The position numbers and the translations under genes are program-made. A stretch of 64,000 bases of DNA, taken from contig NC_086266.1 of assembly GCF_021018805.1 (NCBI RefSeq), forward strand, positions 5,952,001 through 6,016,000. The letters run 5' to 3'. The DNA is from Prinia subflava. Taxonomy: Eukaryota; Chordata; Aves; Passeriformes; Cisticolidae. Positions 37,272 through 49,790 of this stretch are shown piece by piece. Within the stretch, counting starts at the first letter, position 1, and every line of letters starts with the position of its first letter. The notes beneath the pieces are model-generated. The model saw nothing but the letters and a program-made list of their open reading frames with translations. It had not been told where the DNA came from and did no database searches.

Positions 37272-40185
37272 AGACACACTAATGGGTTTTTTTGCTCTAA
37301 AACACTTGATAATCTCCCAGCCAGTTCATCCTGAAGAAAAGCTGGTTAATAGAACTGGGTATTTACAACTGTGACAATTACACTGAAGCAATTTGTGCGC
37401 GGACATAATCATGTTTCTAATGAAGATTAACTCAAATTAAATGCTTTTAATTACAATTTGCACTGCCTTTGGCTATTGTGCAGACCGTATTCTGACACTC
37501 ACGCCTCAGCAGACATGAGATTTACACTTTGCTGTCAAAGCTGACCATGGTTATTGGCTGGATATTTGATGTCAGGTGCTGCTGACACAGCAAAAGGCTC
37601 AGAGCTGGGAACCACGGGTGGAAGGAGCAGAGATTGAACCTTTCAAGAGCTATTTGCTCAAACTCCTCTGCTAACACCCTGGCTGCCCTTGTGATTGCAA
37701 GTTCTTCTAGCTGTCTGCTCCAGCTTTCTCCAGAACAAGAGCAAATGTTGTTTTTTATTTCAGCAGGGGCATGTGGAAGCCTCCATATCTGTGCAATTTG
37801 CTGGAGTCCCTCCTTGAGAACTATGGGAGCCCAGCTTACATATTAGATCCAAATTTGAAAGAATTAATTCCGAAGGGTCCTCAGAGGCAGCATCTTCATT
37901 ATCCAGAAAAGCTTGGCATGTAAACTCCACCTACCAGCATTCAAAAGGAATGAGTGATCAAAGGCAGATTACAAATTCATTAGCAATTAATCTGTTCAGG
38001 AAAACCTTCCCTGGTGCTTTGCAGGGATATGATAGGAATATGATTAATGGTAAGAGTTACAATAGGATTATGGCCAAGCCCATAAACAACCACTAAGAAA
38101 CACAACCACAGGAGCCTTGGAGTTTCCCTGCTGAAGAGATCTTGTTTGGTGATGTGCTCAGAGCTCTGTGTCCTTTCACTGTCACTGGGGACCTTTACAA
38201 GCCTCAACATCACCGTGAGGAGTTGGTAACAAGAGGCCTCAGCTGCATTTCAGGGCCAGAATTGCCTTTGCCTCCATTCTGCCCTGTCCTACTCTAATAT
38301 CTTCAGGAAAATTGAAGATGACATAAGGCAGGGCACAACTCAGCCCAGGGCTTCCCCTTTCGGGGTTTGCCTCCTTCTTTGTCTCCATGTGCTGGAATGG
38401 GAATGAGTTACAGAAAATGTTTCATCTCTCCCTTCTTTCTGGCAAGGCTGTGGGCACACATGTGACACCTCCAGCCCTCTGTCCTTGCCCAGAGGGCTGT
38501 GACAGCCCCTGCCTGCCCTCCTCGTGAAGGGGAAATCAGGAGGTGCCAAATTCCCCTTTAAAGCACAGTTTCATCTAGAGAGGGAGTGTTTTGTGCAGTA
38601 AGAAACACAAAAAAAAAAAAGTGTGGGAAATGGATTGATTGCTTCTGATTGTGATGGTGTAAATTGTAACATCTGTATTCTCACCCTTTACGTGAGACTG
38701 AAACTGGAATAAAAGTTTTTAAAATGCCTCTCTGTTGCCCCATCTCTGAGTCAGAAAAGGGAATAATCTGATAAAAATTCTCCCACCAAAGTCACAGCCT
38801 GTCTGATTTTCCTGACAGGAAATAATCACAGAAAGATTTACATTGGGAAAGATCATTGAGTCCAGCCACTAACCCAGCACTGCCAGGGCCACCACTCAGT
38901 TGAGAATAATGCTCATCCCACTTAGTATTCATTCCAATACATATTTCATCATGTTGATGCATATTTTATTGCACTTTTTGTACCAATTCCTGCAGCATTT
39001 TGCTTTTGCAATGGTGCCTAATAACCCATGATTGCATGCAGCCCTGTGTGTTTGTGACTGGTGTGATTCCCCCCATCCCAAGGAGGGAATGCTATTTCCA
39101 GGCTGCTATTTTCCCTGTGTATTGCTTCCAGTTTAGTCCTCCCTCCCTGGGTTTCTCAGCCCATGGGAGGTTTTTTTTCCATTACAAGAATGATCCCATT
39201 CCCAGCTCCACTCAGGCCATTCCCACAAACTTCCACCATCCAGCTTTTTAGATACAACCTCCCACTCTCCCCAGATAAACCAGATCTTGGAATTTTCACT
39301 TTCATCCTGACTGGAGAAAGATTTATTCATAGAAATACAGATTATTATTTGGTAAAATACTAAGAAAAATGCATATTTGCACCAAAGATAAACCAATGCT
39401 CACTGTATCTTTTTTTTTCCCTGAGCTGCTATTTCTGAGTTTAGAGGCTGGCTTGTGCATGGCCACTGCAGTGCACCACACTCTGCAAGATCAGGCAGTG
39501 CAAACCATGAACTTTTGTGCAGTATATTATTTCCAACCTGTTATTTGACCCACCAAAGAATCTCCCAGCTTTTAAGAGCACAGTCTGATGATTCAGTTCA
39601 TTCCACAGCCCAAGCTAAGCCTGTAAAGAACCACCTGAAAATGCATAAAAGGTCGTGTCTGCAGAGCTGTACACGTGTGCTGATGTTTATATATCTTATG
39701 TATATTTATATCCTTATGTGCAAGTACACAAAGATGATTTCACATCTTGAAAGAACACACAGCATGATATTTTACAATATCCCAGATGAAATGATTTCAC
39801 CATCAGATCCTCAAGGACAGAATGTCAAAGCAGCTGTTTAAGGTCCTACATCAAATGAGTTCCTATAAGGAAATGGATTCCTGTCTACAGAAATCACTAG
39901 TGGCTTTAATGACCCATGTTAGAACTTGGAGCATCTGAATAAAACTCCATGAATGGTACCAGAATTAAATCAGTACCCTTGCAGAGTTATGTCTTTTTAA
40001 TCAAATGCCATATGTGTTTTTGCACTCAAACTTAACACACGAATTTTAGGCCGTTTCCCTAAGAGAAATCAAATAAACAAATTTCATATGTATTTATTTC
40101 TAGCAGTACAAAATACATCCCCTTTCCCAACACACTTCAGGGCAGATTTACAGAAACTTATTTAAAAAACATACACGCACAGACA

Positions 40186-40217
40186 CATATATGTGTGTGT
40201 ATATATATATATATATA
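40186..40217. repeat. (TG)n(TA)n microsatellite
   Basis: ATATGTGTGTGT passes directly into a TATATA run, a compound dinucleotide repeat. Confidence 0.85.
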
Positions 40218-43200
40218 AAATTACCAGGTTTGTGGACACCCAACAATACCCAGGGAAACACAAGAATGAGGAGCACCACTGACATTTTTTCAGTGTGTTT
40301 CAGGCCACTGGGAAAGCAGTGTCCAAATGTGAGGGCCTCCAAGGTAAGGTTACCCCTGAGGTGTTGGATGTGGGATCTCAGAGCACCCACTCTGGTGCCT
40401 CAGCACCTCTCAGGAACCCCAAACTATCTGCACTTTGGAAAATCCAAGTCAATCCTGATTTTGTAACAGAGGAGCGGGGAAAGAAAAGAGAAGGGAAAAT
40501 GTGTTTTAGCAAAGGACAGCCCTGCAGGTTTGTTTTTCCCCTCTCTGGATGTTCCCTGGGCAGAAGAGCAGAGAACAAAGGCTGGACTGGCAGGTTCCAA
40601 AGGGCTGGATTTGCATACTGGGACCAGGAGCAGATGGCCACAGGAGCCCCTGGGACAGGGCATCACACACACAAAGCTGTTCCCTGAGACACAGGAGAAC
40701 AGGTCCACATCCCTTCCGTGGCTGCAGCCACAATCTGGTCTGGGCAGGCTCCAGAGTTTGCTCTTTGGCCAGTAAAGCACAGGCACTAAACTGGATTCAG
40801 CTAAACTCAGTCATTGTGCTCTGTCACTGAAGGTGACATCACCCAGCTTGTTCCCATCCCCACAGCCCCGAGGAGCACGGACACAAACCAAGCCCCAGAG
40901 ATGTCCTGCCAATGCAGACACTGCCCCAGTGTCACCCTGCCCCAGTGTCACCCTGCAGGTGACAGGCAGTGCCCCGGGGAGGGCAGGATGCCTTTCCTGC
41001 ACACAGGAGATGGGGCAGGAGGGGCAGGGCATTCCCTGTGCATCCAGGTGCTCCAGGAGCAGGTAAGGCCATTTATCTAACCAGCAAAACAGCTTGAAAA
41101 GCATCTTCTACTGACCAGCAAGCTTCAGTGTTTGCAAAGGGATGCTGGAAAAGCACTGCTGACTCTATTTTAGCTAATTCTCTCCCAAATCACTCTGTTC
41201 CCTGTGGCAGATTAATGACAAAGAGGCTCTTCTACCAGTAATGATCCCAAGCTCCAGGTCCAGCCTGTTTTTTGCCCTCCCCTTTCATCCTGTACTCTCC
41301 ATGCACACCTCCCCCACAAGGAATTCCTTCTTCATTTTGGAGATGTGAAAAAAAACTAGTTATTTCAGCTGCTCACACCTACAGGCCCCATTTCCACCTG
41401 GAGGTCCTCCAGGGATGAGTGGAGATTAATTGTGCTCTCCCCAAAGCCTTTACTTTGATAAATGAGATTTGCCTACGTGCTCTGTCCAGGAAGAGCAATT
41501 TGGAGCAGGTAAGGATGCACACAGTGCAGCAGTTCAGCACAATGCAGTTGGGAGCCTGGTTAATTGACAAGGAAAAATAGAAATAAACCTTCCAGGGACT
41601 GTAGGGAACCAGGCTACGTTAGAGGGGGAAGTGAGAGAGGTGGAAAGGATCTCTGAGCTGGGCAGGGGAGGAGGGGAATGCTGAAACCTCTGTGCTCTGG
41701 AACCTGCTGGGTCACCTGGACCAGCCAAGAGGGCTGGGGGTGTAAAATAAAGAGAGGTCAGTGAGAGGAGGGGTCTTGGCTGCTTTTAGGACCAGTGTGA
41801 CATTTCCTACCCACAAAATGAGATGTAGCACAGCTGAACTGCACTGTCCCTCCTGAGCACACAGCATCCCCTCCCACATCCAGCACCAAATCTCTTTATC
41901 CTCCAAATGGGCCTGACTTCCCTGGATTTTGGTCTGACTCACCCTTGAATAATTTGATCAAGCCTGGTGCCTGGAGAACTCTTACGCTTGACTAATTCCT
42001 TGTTTTGGAAGGTGCTCTTTTCCCCCAAAAAATATTAAAAGATGCACTCAGCCACAGCAATCCTGTTTTGTTGAGGCATAAATCCATTGATGCAAGTTAC
42101 CAAAGTTACCACTCAGCCTTTGAGGGCTGGAAAACTTAAAGAGTGTCCTGTACTGAACTGAATCCCAAGTACTTCTCCATTTCATCAATACTCCCTGAAC
42201 TTCCCACTCTGAATTCCTGCAGGAGAAAGTGTCCCTCCCTATCAGTGTCCTTACATTCAAATTTTTAATCTTTCATGCCGCCTGCTGGGACTGTCTGAGA
42301 AAGGAACCCAGAATAACCACAGTAATCACAACAACTCTAAACTTCGAACCTAAATTCATCCACTTGGCACCTGTGATCATTGAATTTGAGCCCAATTTGA
42401 CACCGCCCTTATTTTGACGCAGATTTGCCACAACGTTTCTCTTGCCATGTGCCAGTTCAATTACAAGTGCTCTGTCCCCGCACTGCTGCCTTCCAGATGC
42501 ACTGAACTTCCCCCCTGCAGACTGCAAGAAAATGACTTGGCTCCCTTTCCACTGCTTTCTTTTTATTCCATTACACCAGGCAAATAAACAAGACTTGCAT
42601 TAACTTAGTACATCACTTAACATTTCCTGCACTATTTTTTTCTTCTGAGGAGATACAAAAAAAACACCCCAAAGCATCCAAGCCTCATGCATTGGTAACC
42701 TGTATACTAAAATATCCACATTCTTTCTTATTCCAGGGAGAAAGAACAGGATAGAAAGCAAGAGGAATTATTCCAACATCTCCCCAGGAAGTAAATGTTG
42801 GTTCTTTCATATAAATGAATTTTGTTACTGGTGTTCAAGGGCCAAATCCTGTTTGAGCCTAATTTTCAGTCCACCTATTTTATATAAATGCTGGAGTAAA
42901 ATGGAGAAGAATCTGGCCAAAATTAATATTTCCAGGTTAAAAAGGTTTAAAAGGCACTGAATACTCGCCTGCTACAGTTTTGGGAGAGTTTTTTGTGACT
43001 TGCAAGATCTGGTCTCTTGGTTATAATTCATCCAGTGACAACGCTCAGAGCAGAACTGGTCCACAGACAGAGATGCCAAGCAGGTGGCTGTGCTCCCTGT
43101 CCCCATCCCCAGTGACAAACTGACAGATCTTACCTTTACCCAAGGCCCTCCAGACCTGGGATCTGCTCCAGCAAGCAAATGCAGGCAACCTATTTGATAA

Positions 43201-44106
43201 GGCTGAAATAATCATCAGACTGGACACCTCTTATAGCCAAGGAAATGAACTTTTGGACCTTGGGATGCCCCTCCTGGTCTCCACAAGAAGATGAACTCTT
43301 CCACTCCAGTGCCCTGGCCGTGCTGGATTGGGAGCACCCGAGCATTCCTGCAACAATTTCATTTCTTTCTGCAAGAAGGAGGCAGCACATCCCACGGGCA
43401 CCCTTCCATTCACCTGTGCAGATATCTGGATTAATCCTCTGCCCACTGGGGTGTGCACAAATCTCTTTTTCCTCACCTGCCTCCCTGCACGTGTGGGAGC
43501 TGCTGATGCCAGTGACCCACATTGATGGGAACTCTGCAGCACCTTGTTCTGGGGAACCAGAACCCTGCAGAGCACTGCTGGGGCTGCAGGGCAGAACAGC
43601 CCCCTGTGGGCTCCACTTCTGCTCTGCTCTGGCTTTTGGGCACCTCACACCACCAGAGCTCTCCTCAGAGCTCGCTGCCTGCAGCCCCAGGCTTTGCTCA
43701 GCCACTTACACCAACACAAAGTGAGAGCAGGCTGCAAAGGAAGGCAGAAAATCTGTGGCCAGCCGGGCAATAAACAAACACCTCCACTAACAGGATTAAA
43801 CTCCTGCTAGATGACAAGTGTGTCAAGTTTACAAACAATCAGATTGGGGCCATGCCCTCAATTTGCAGCGCTTGATGCCACAGGTGGGGCTTTGGGGAGG
43901 CACACCCAGCCTATTGGCACACACATTTATATGTGGGAGTTCAATATAATGCCCTCATCCTCTCCAGTCAGACATTTTCCTATTTTTCTCTCAGCAATTA
44001 AGTGGATCCCTGCCTCAGTCCCTCTGTCCAGGGTCATTTCCCTGTCTCTTGCTGCCACACTGACGACTCATGCCTGCCCATGGCCCCTGCACAGTGGAGA
44101 AGCCAA

Positions 44107-44547
44107 GAAATGGTCCTGGGCTGCTCAGAAATGGTCCTGGGCTGCTCAGAAATGGTCCTGGACCGCTCAGAAATGGTCCTGGGCCGCTCAGAAATTGTCT
44201 TGGGCTGCTCAGAAATGGTCCTGGACCGCTCAGAAATGGTCCTGAGGTGCTCAGAAATGGTCCTGGGCTGCTCAGAAATGGTCCTGGGCCACTCAAAAAT
44301 GGTCCTGGGCTGCTCAGAAATGGTCCTGGGCTGCTCAGAAATGGTCCTGGGCCACTCAAAAATGGTCCTGGACTGCCCAGAAATGGTCCTGGGCCACTCA
44401 GAAATGGTCCTGGGCCACTCAGAAATGGTCCTGGGCCACTCAGAAATGGTCCTGGGCTGCTCAGAAATGGTCCTAGGCTGCTCAGAAATGGTCCTGGGCT
44501 GCTCAGAAATGGTCCTGGGTTGCTCAGAAATGGTCCTGGGCTGCTCA
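44107..44547. repeat. Minisatellite, 21 copies of a 21-bp unit
   Basis: The unit is GAAATGGTCCTGGGCTGCTCA, repeated exactly 21 times without indels over 441 bp. Variant units carry GACCGCTCA, GGCCGCTCA, GGCCACTCA or AAAATGG, and some neighbouring variants recur as a block. Because 21 is a multiple of 3 and the unit lacks stops in most frames, heptapeptide-repeat open frames appear on both strands (for example EMVLGCS on plus and RTISEQP on minus). No start context, splice site or family match supports coding. It lies in the 41-kb DCX intron. Confidence 0.97.
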
Positions 44548-47500
44548 CCTCGGATCAATTAGGAGAGGTTTTTCTTCTGTGCATTTTGTTTTTCCTCTGC
44601 AGCCATGAGGAGGACAAACACTGAACCTCTTGCCTGGAGCTGCCTCAGATGCTGGCAGGGTGAAAATAGAAAGGTTGTTTTGTCTGGTGCCTAAGTGGAT
44701 AAAATGGCAGCTTTGCCCTAAGAGAAAACTGAGTAATTTCTGAGACTGGCAGAACAATCCTCCTGCTAACAGTGTCATGCTCAAAATCCCCTGTACAGCC
44801 TTTCCAAGTGCATTTTTAAACTGTTAGTGCTTAAACAGGGGACAGAAGCAACACTGTTAGGAAGGACAAGGGAAAGCAATAGGAACTACATTACTTTGGT
44901 TTTAAAAGCAGCTTCAGGAACAGATTACCAGCCAGTGTAAATCAATAAATCTGCACTGTTTTTAATGGAGTGACCCAGGCTTATTTGAGCTCTTCCTCTG
45001 CAAATAGCACCTCAGCCCTCCCCTTTTACAGCGTCTCAGATCATGCTTTGGGGATATTCCATTGTCAGGAAGGATCTGTTTTTCTAACATATCCCCAAAT
45101 GTGACAGGCAGACAACTCCCAGACCAGCCCTGCTAATGGATTTCTGCACAGTCTAGACCTGCATGCACCGTGCTTTGGGAAAATGTTTGTTTTGAGTGCT
45201 GCCACAAATAGCATCTCCACCTCTGTGCCATCCATTACATGGGTGCTGCCCATGAGGAATTCTTTCACAGCTCTCCTCTGAGACTTGAGCATTTTGCTCC
45301 TAACTAAAAGGAAGAAAAGGGATAGAAATCTCCAATTACAAATCCACTGTGGCACTGGGGATGTTCCCAGCCTGGGGCAGACGTCCCCACCTGCAAAGTG
45401 TCACAGAGCTTCATCTCTCCCTAAGCTCGGATATTTTCCCTCTCACAGATATTATTTAAAATCTGAAATAAGGCTGAGGCAGTTCCGGCCATGTCCATTT
45501 CTGCATTCAACAAAATGCACTGTTTTTATGGGAGAACAAGCAGAGAGTGCTGGAACAGCTCTGGGCAGCAGAGAACAGGCTCTGCTTAGGCACCTTTAGT
45601 ACAGGAAAATGCTGATGCGGGGCATCAGGACCAGAAAATATCGCAATTGCTTTAGTCAGGCTAAAAAAATGGTATGCAATTATCAAAACCATCAGAAAAG
45701 GCTGCATTTGCAGGGGATCCACCCAGAGACTTGATTACTGCCTCTGCATTTCTCAGGGGCTCCCTAAAATCACAAACTGAGCCCAGCCAGGGCAGGGAGA
45801 TCTGCAGGAGGGGACAGACCTGCACACAGGTCACTAACTCGATGTAAAACAATACAAAATAAAAGTAGCTCTTGGGGATGCTGTGACCTTTGCTGTTATA
45901 GATGGGTTTATTCCAAATGACAGAAGCATTTAAATGACTGGGTAATGGTTTCCCCTCCAAAATTGCATTTCTTGCTACATCAGACATTGCTGATTCCTAA
46001 ATTATAGCTTGTCTTTAAGTAGTTTTTTCCAGTCCTTGCTCCACAGGAGCTGGCTGGGAGAATGATATCATTCCTAAGGAAAAGCCACAAACTTTAATTG
46101 AGCTACAGTCAAATTCAATTAAAAACAACACAAGCATTTAGAGTTCCAAAGAACAAAACTTTCTACAGCCAGCTGGCCCGGGGGGGAGGAAAAAAAACCC
46201 CATAAAATCAAGGCTTATTTTTGTGTGGCAGCAGATTTAAGTCAGCGTGGTGGCATTTGGGATGCAAATGCTGCAAGGGCTGCACAGGGAGGATGGGGAT
46301 GAAGGCCAGGCTGTGGAAGAGCCTCATCCTGCACTGGTGAAAAGCAAGTGGAAAGTGCAGCATGGAGTGAGTAAAAGAAAAATCTGAAAATTACCTCCAC
46401 AGAACTGGAGGAAACCTGGAACTGGGAGCTTGTGTTGTGTTCTGCAGGTAAACAGAGAAATGGTTGGATTAATGGAGTCCAGTTCTGCCTCAACAGGGCA
46501 AAGAGCAGCCAGAGGGGCTGGAGCCACAGCAAGGGAGCAGGCAGGGAGTGACAAGAAGATTCTGCAGTGAGGAATGGAGTAAAACAAAAGGCTGGTCTGG
46601 AAAAGCTTTGGCAGTGGGAAAAACAGGACACATTTCCACAGGTTTCCTCTGTTATAAATTCTAATTAACACCTCCAAAGGGCCAGCCAGGCACTGCTGCC
46701 TGTGAGGCTGTGCACAAATCCTGCTGGGAGCCCAGGTGAGATCCACCCTGCCCAGGGCGTGAGGAGCAGAGCAAACACCACGGGGCAGTGATGCTCCACA
46801 GCAGCACATCCAGGGGCTCTGCTGGCACCCAAAATGATCTCCACAACCAGGAGCACAAGAGATAAAAATATAGCCCTGCTGAGGCTGGGAAAAGGAGCCT
46901 CTGTGTGTGAGCTCCCTGTTGTGAGGGGAAACCAGTGCATCCTTATTGTCAGAGGTGACAATCCAGCAGCAGTGCTGGTTTTCCCCTCCTCATGGAAGGC
47001 CTTGGACCATCAGGCTGAGGTCATGGCCTGTGGAAGGGTTCTACAGACTTCAGTGGGCTCTGGACAAAGCTCTGCAGCTGAGCAAAGAATAAATTTCCAT
47101 AATGCACACCTATAGAGGAAAAGGTGAGTCCAAGGCACTGCCAGTCCCTGCCACGTGCTGTTTAGCACTTCTTCGAGGTTACATAATAATGTAAATTACA
47201 GGTTTATTCGGGGTGACACCACGTGCACTGATGGACACTTCCTCCAGGCTGAGCAGTGCAAGCCCAGGGCTGAGGGAGCTGCAGGGCACAGCCTGGATCA
47301 GCTCAGGAGGGAATCCCATCCCTCCCACCCTGCAGAGCCTGCATTGCCCAGGGAGCGTTTCCAGCTAAAGCAAAGAGTCAGCCAGGGGCAGAATGAAGGA
47401 CTCGGTAGGTTAATGGTCTCATTTGGTGTGGCAAATCCTCTGAAATCCACTGACAAATCAGGAGCATAATCCCCTCTCTTTTATTTGTGACATGCTCCAG

Positions 47501-47764
47501 TCTCCCCTCCAAATCTGAGACCAGAGCTTCCCCAGCTCCTCACACTTACACCAGTGATTCCTCCGAAAGGGCTCCTCAGACTGCCTGGTAGGAAGGGCTT
47601 TGCCCCTGAACACAGTGGGGATTAAGGTGTGAAATTCCTATTAGGGCAGGGGATTAGGCTGGTGGATTTACATAAGGCTTTGACACAGAGGATCAGTTCG
47701 TGCACAGCCCCTGTCAGGGGCTAACAGCTGATGTCTCAGCCAGCTCCTCCCTCACAAATGTACT

Positions 47765-47891
47765 TACATCTTCCTGCATGATGCTGCCTGGAAAGGCCAA
47801 TTCCTCCCTGATCCCCTCGGTGATGGCTGTAAACCCCAAAGCACGAGCTAGGGGATTGCCCTGATTATTGTCTCGATACATCCGAAAGTCA
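47765..47891 (-). CDS. Exon-like segment, unidentified (candidate)
   Basis: On the minus strand a pyrimidine-rich stretch ending TTTTCCTCAG precedes an open segment reading DDFRMYRDNNQGNPLARALG, then FTAITEGIREELAFPGSIMQ and ED. It ends at a consensus donor, GAAGAT|GTAAGT. Only one frame is open across the 127 bases, and CpG is denser than in the nearby intron. I do not recognise the protein. As an internal exon its length (127, or 137 with an alternative acceptor) is not a multiple of three, so it could not be a frame-preserving DCX cassette. No partner exon was found nearby. It may be an exon of a nested or older gene, a poison exon, or chance. Confidence 0.3.
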
Positions 47892-49137
47892 TCGCTGAGG
47901 AAAACTGTTGGATCTGGGATCAACAAAATCCATGCAAATGCCAGGCATGCAAAAAGTGTCTGGGAAGCACCAGCTCAGGGATGAAAAGTGTGCCATAAGT
48001 GCCTGTATTAGAGTGACAAAATGTTTTCAGGGCAAAAAAAGAGATTATGGATTAAGTAGGTGATTTTTTTAAGAAAGAAATTCCACCCCAGCTGCTGTTC
48101 CTCCACTGCAAAAGTTCATGTAATATGGTCCTGTGGGCATAAATAAAAGGTCCAAAGGCCCCAGGTGTCCACTACAACACCTGCTATGACAGCTCACAAG
48201 TGTGAGGCACTAAAATTCAGAGTTTTCATTCTTACAATCAGCTCAGAACATCACACCCAGTAGCCTTTCCCTGAGCAGCTCTGCATGCTACATTTAGCAC
48301 TGAGTTCCACTTCAGTTCATGTTCCTCAGTGTTTTTTGACCTTAGCCCTGAGAGCAGAGCAGCCCAAACTCTCAAAAGGTAGTTTTACCTCTTAGTACCT
48401 TCAGGGCTTTTGATCTGGGAGGAAAATGCCAGAAACCAACAACACTTTCTGGTCCTGAGTTTAACAGCAGAGCCTTAGTGCATTCATACACCAGTTTATC
48501 CATGTTGGTGTGCAGTGAACTTTTACATCAGTGAATGTAAAAATTCTGTTGTCACCACATAGCACCTTGAATAAATAAATTACCAAAAAGCCATTAACAC
48601 CTGACTAGAATCAACATATTATTCACTGTTTTATCTTTCATTACATCCGAGGAGCAGTGTGCTCCTCTGAGGCAGAGGAGGAGTCATTCACAGCTATTTC
48701 CCAGCTATGGCCTGCACTGCACAGGATTATTATAAAGAATGAACAGGCAGGCAGTCACACACTGGATTAAGGAACAATGATTCATAAATCCAAATCCACG
48801 TCTCACATGTTGCTTTTATACAGAGGCTGGTAAAAGCCTGCCTGAGGCAGCAGTGGCAATCACACCTTTCCATGCCACCCCTGAAATCACAGGGCACTCC
48901 TGGCACACCCTGCACCTCCCTGGCTGGGGAAGGAAAAGGTGCAGGCTAAAGAACCTTCCTTTATCTGCTGGTGCTCCCTTTTCTATTCTGCTGACTTTGA
49001 TTCGGGCCCTCACAATCACAGGGAACAAGGGGAGGACAAATGGAATTATCCCAGCTGTTGGTGGCTGCTGAGAGCTCTTTGTGCTGCCCAGAGCAGTCAC
49101 CAAGCAACCAGCCCTGGCAGCTGCCATGCAGGGAGAG

Positions 49138-49790
49138 TGTTATAGACACACATCATGGTATTGGCTTTTTGCAAATATTAAAATGATTAAAATGTGTAGT
49201 GTTGAAATAACTCTGCTGTAAGGATATAGATTTTATAGTTTTGCTTAGTCATAGTGAATAGTTATGTTTGAAATTGAGCTGTTTGGTCAAGATATATGTG
49301 TAATGTTGAAATAACTGTGCTGTAAAGATATAGATTTTATGGTTTTGCTCAGTCATAGTGAATAGTTATGCTTGCAATTGAGCTGTCTGAACATGTGGAG
49401 AGGACCCTGCTATTGATATGCCAAACTATCAGCCTAAATTTCTTTACCTGCCTTGTAAAGAAAGCATGGATCACCACAGCCCAAGCTGGAGGTGATCATG
49501 AAGACACAGCCAAGACACAGGCATGCTCTGAAAAGGCAGGACCATGCCAAACAATTCCTGGAATATAGAAACTAGTTTGTAGAAAAGTTTGAATATGCAT
49601 CAGACTGAAGCAATAGAAAAGGTATTTAAAGAATGTCTCTAAAATAGCAGGTGTGCACTTGGCTAAGTGCCAAGTCACCCTTGAGTTCTGTCTCCTAATT
49701 GTCTATTTTTTTATATTTTATTTTATTAAACCTATTTTTAAATTTACCAAGTAGACCTTGTTTTTCACAAAACGATGACCCATGGCAAGG
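49138..49790 (+). mobile_element. LTR-like element with duplicated ~104-bp segment
   Basis: The stretch begins near TGTTATAGACACACATCATG. It contains two tandem ~104-bp copies (about 49200-49303 and 49304-49407) that share TGTTGAAATAACT, TATAGATTTTAT and AGTCATAGTGAATAGTTATG. A TATA-like GGTATTTAAAG near 49620 and an ATTAAA near 49725 follow, ahead of a CTTGTTTTTCAC end. Duplicated U3 enhancer units, then promoter, then poly(A) signal is the usual LTR layout. I could not find a matching target duplication, so both ends are uncertain. Confidence 0.5.

Noticed and set aside
44002..44624. Long open frames on both strands across 44.0-44.6 kb (heptapeptide-repeat proteins)
   Set aside because: They arise because the 21-bp repeat unit is a multiple of three and lacks stops. 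There is no splice or start support and no family match.
45661..45987. 108-residue minus-strand open frame as a partner exon for the 47.8-kb segment
   Set aside because: No convincing splice sites at a compatible phase and no recognised sequence.
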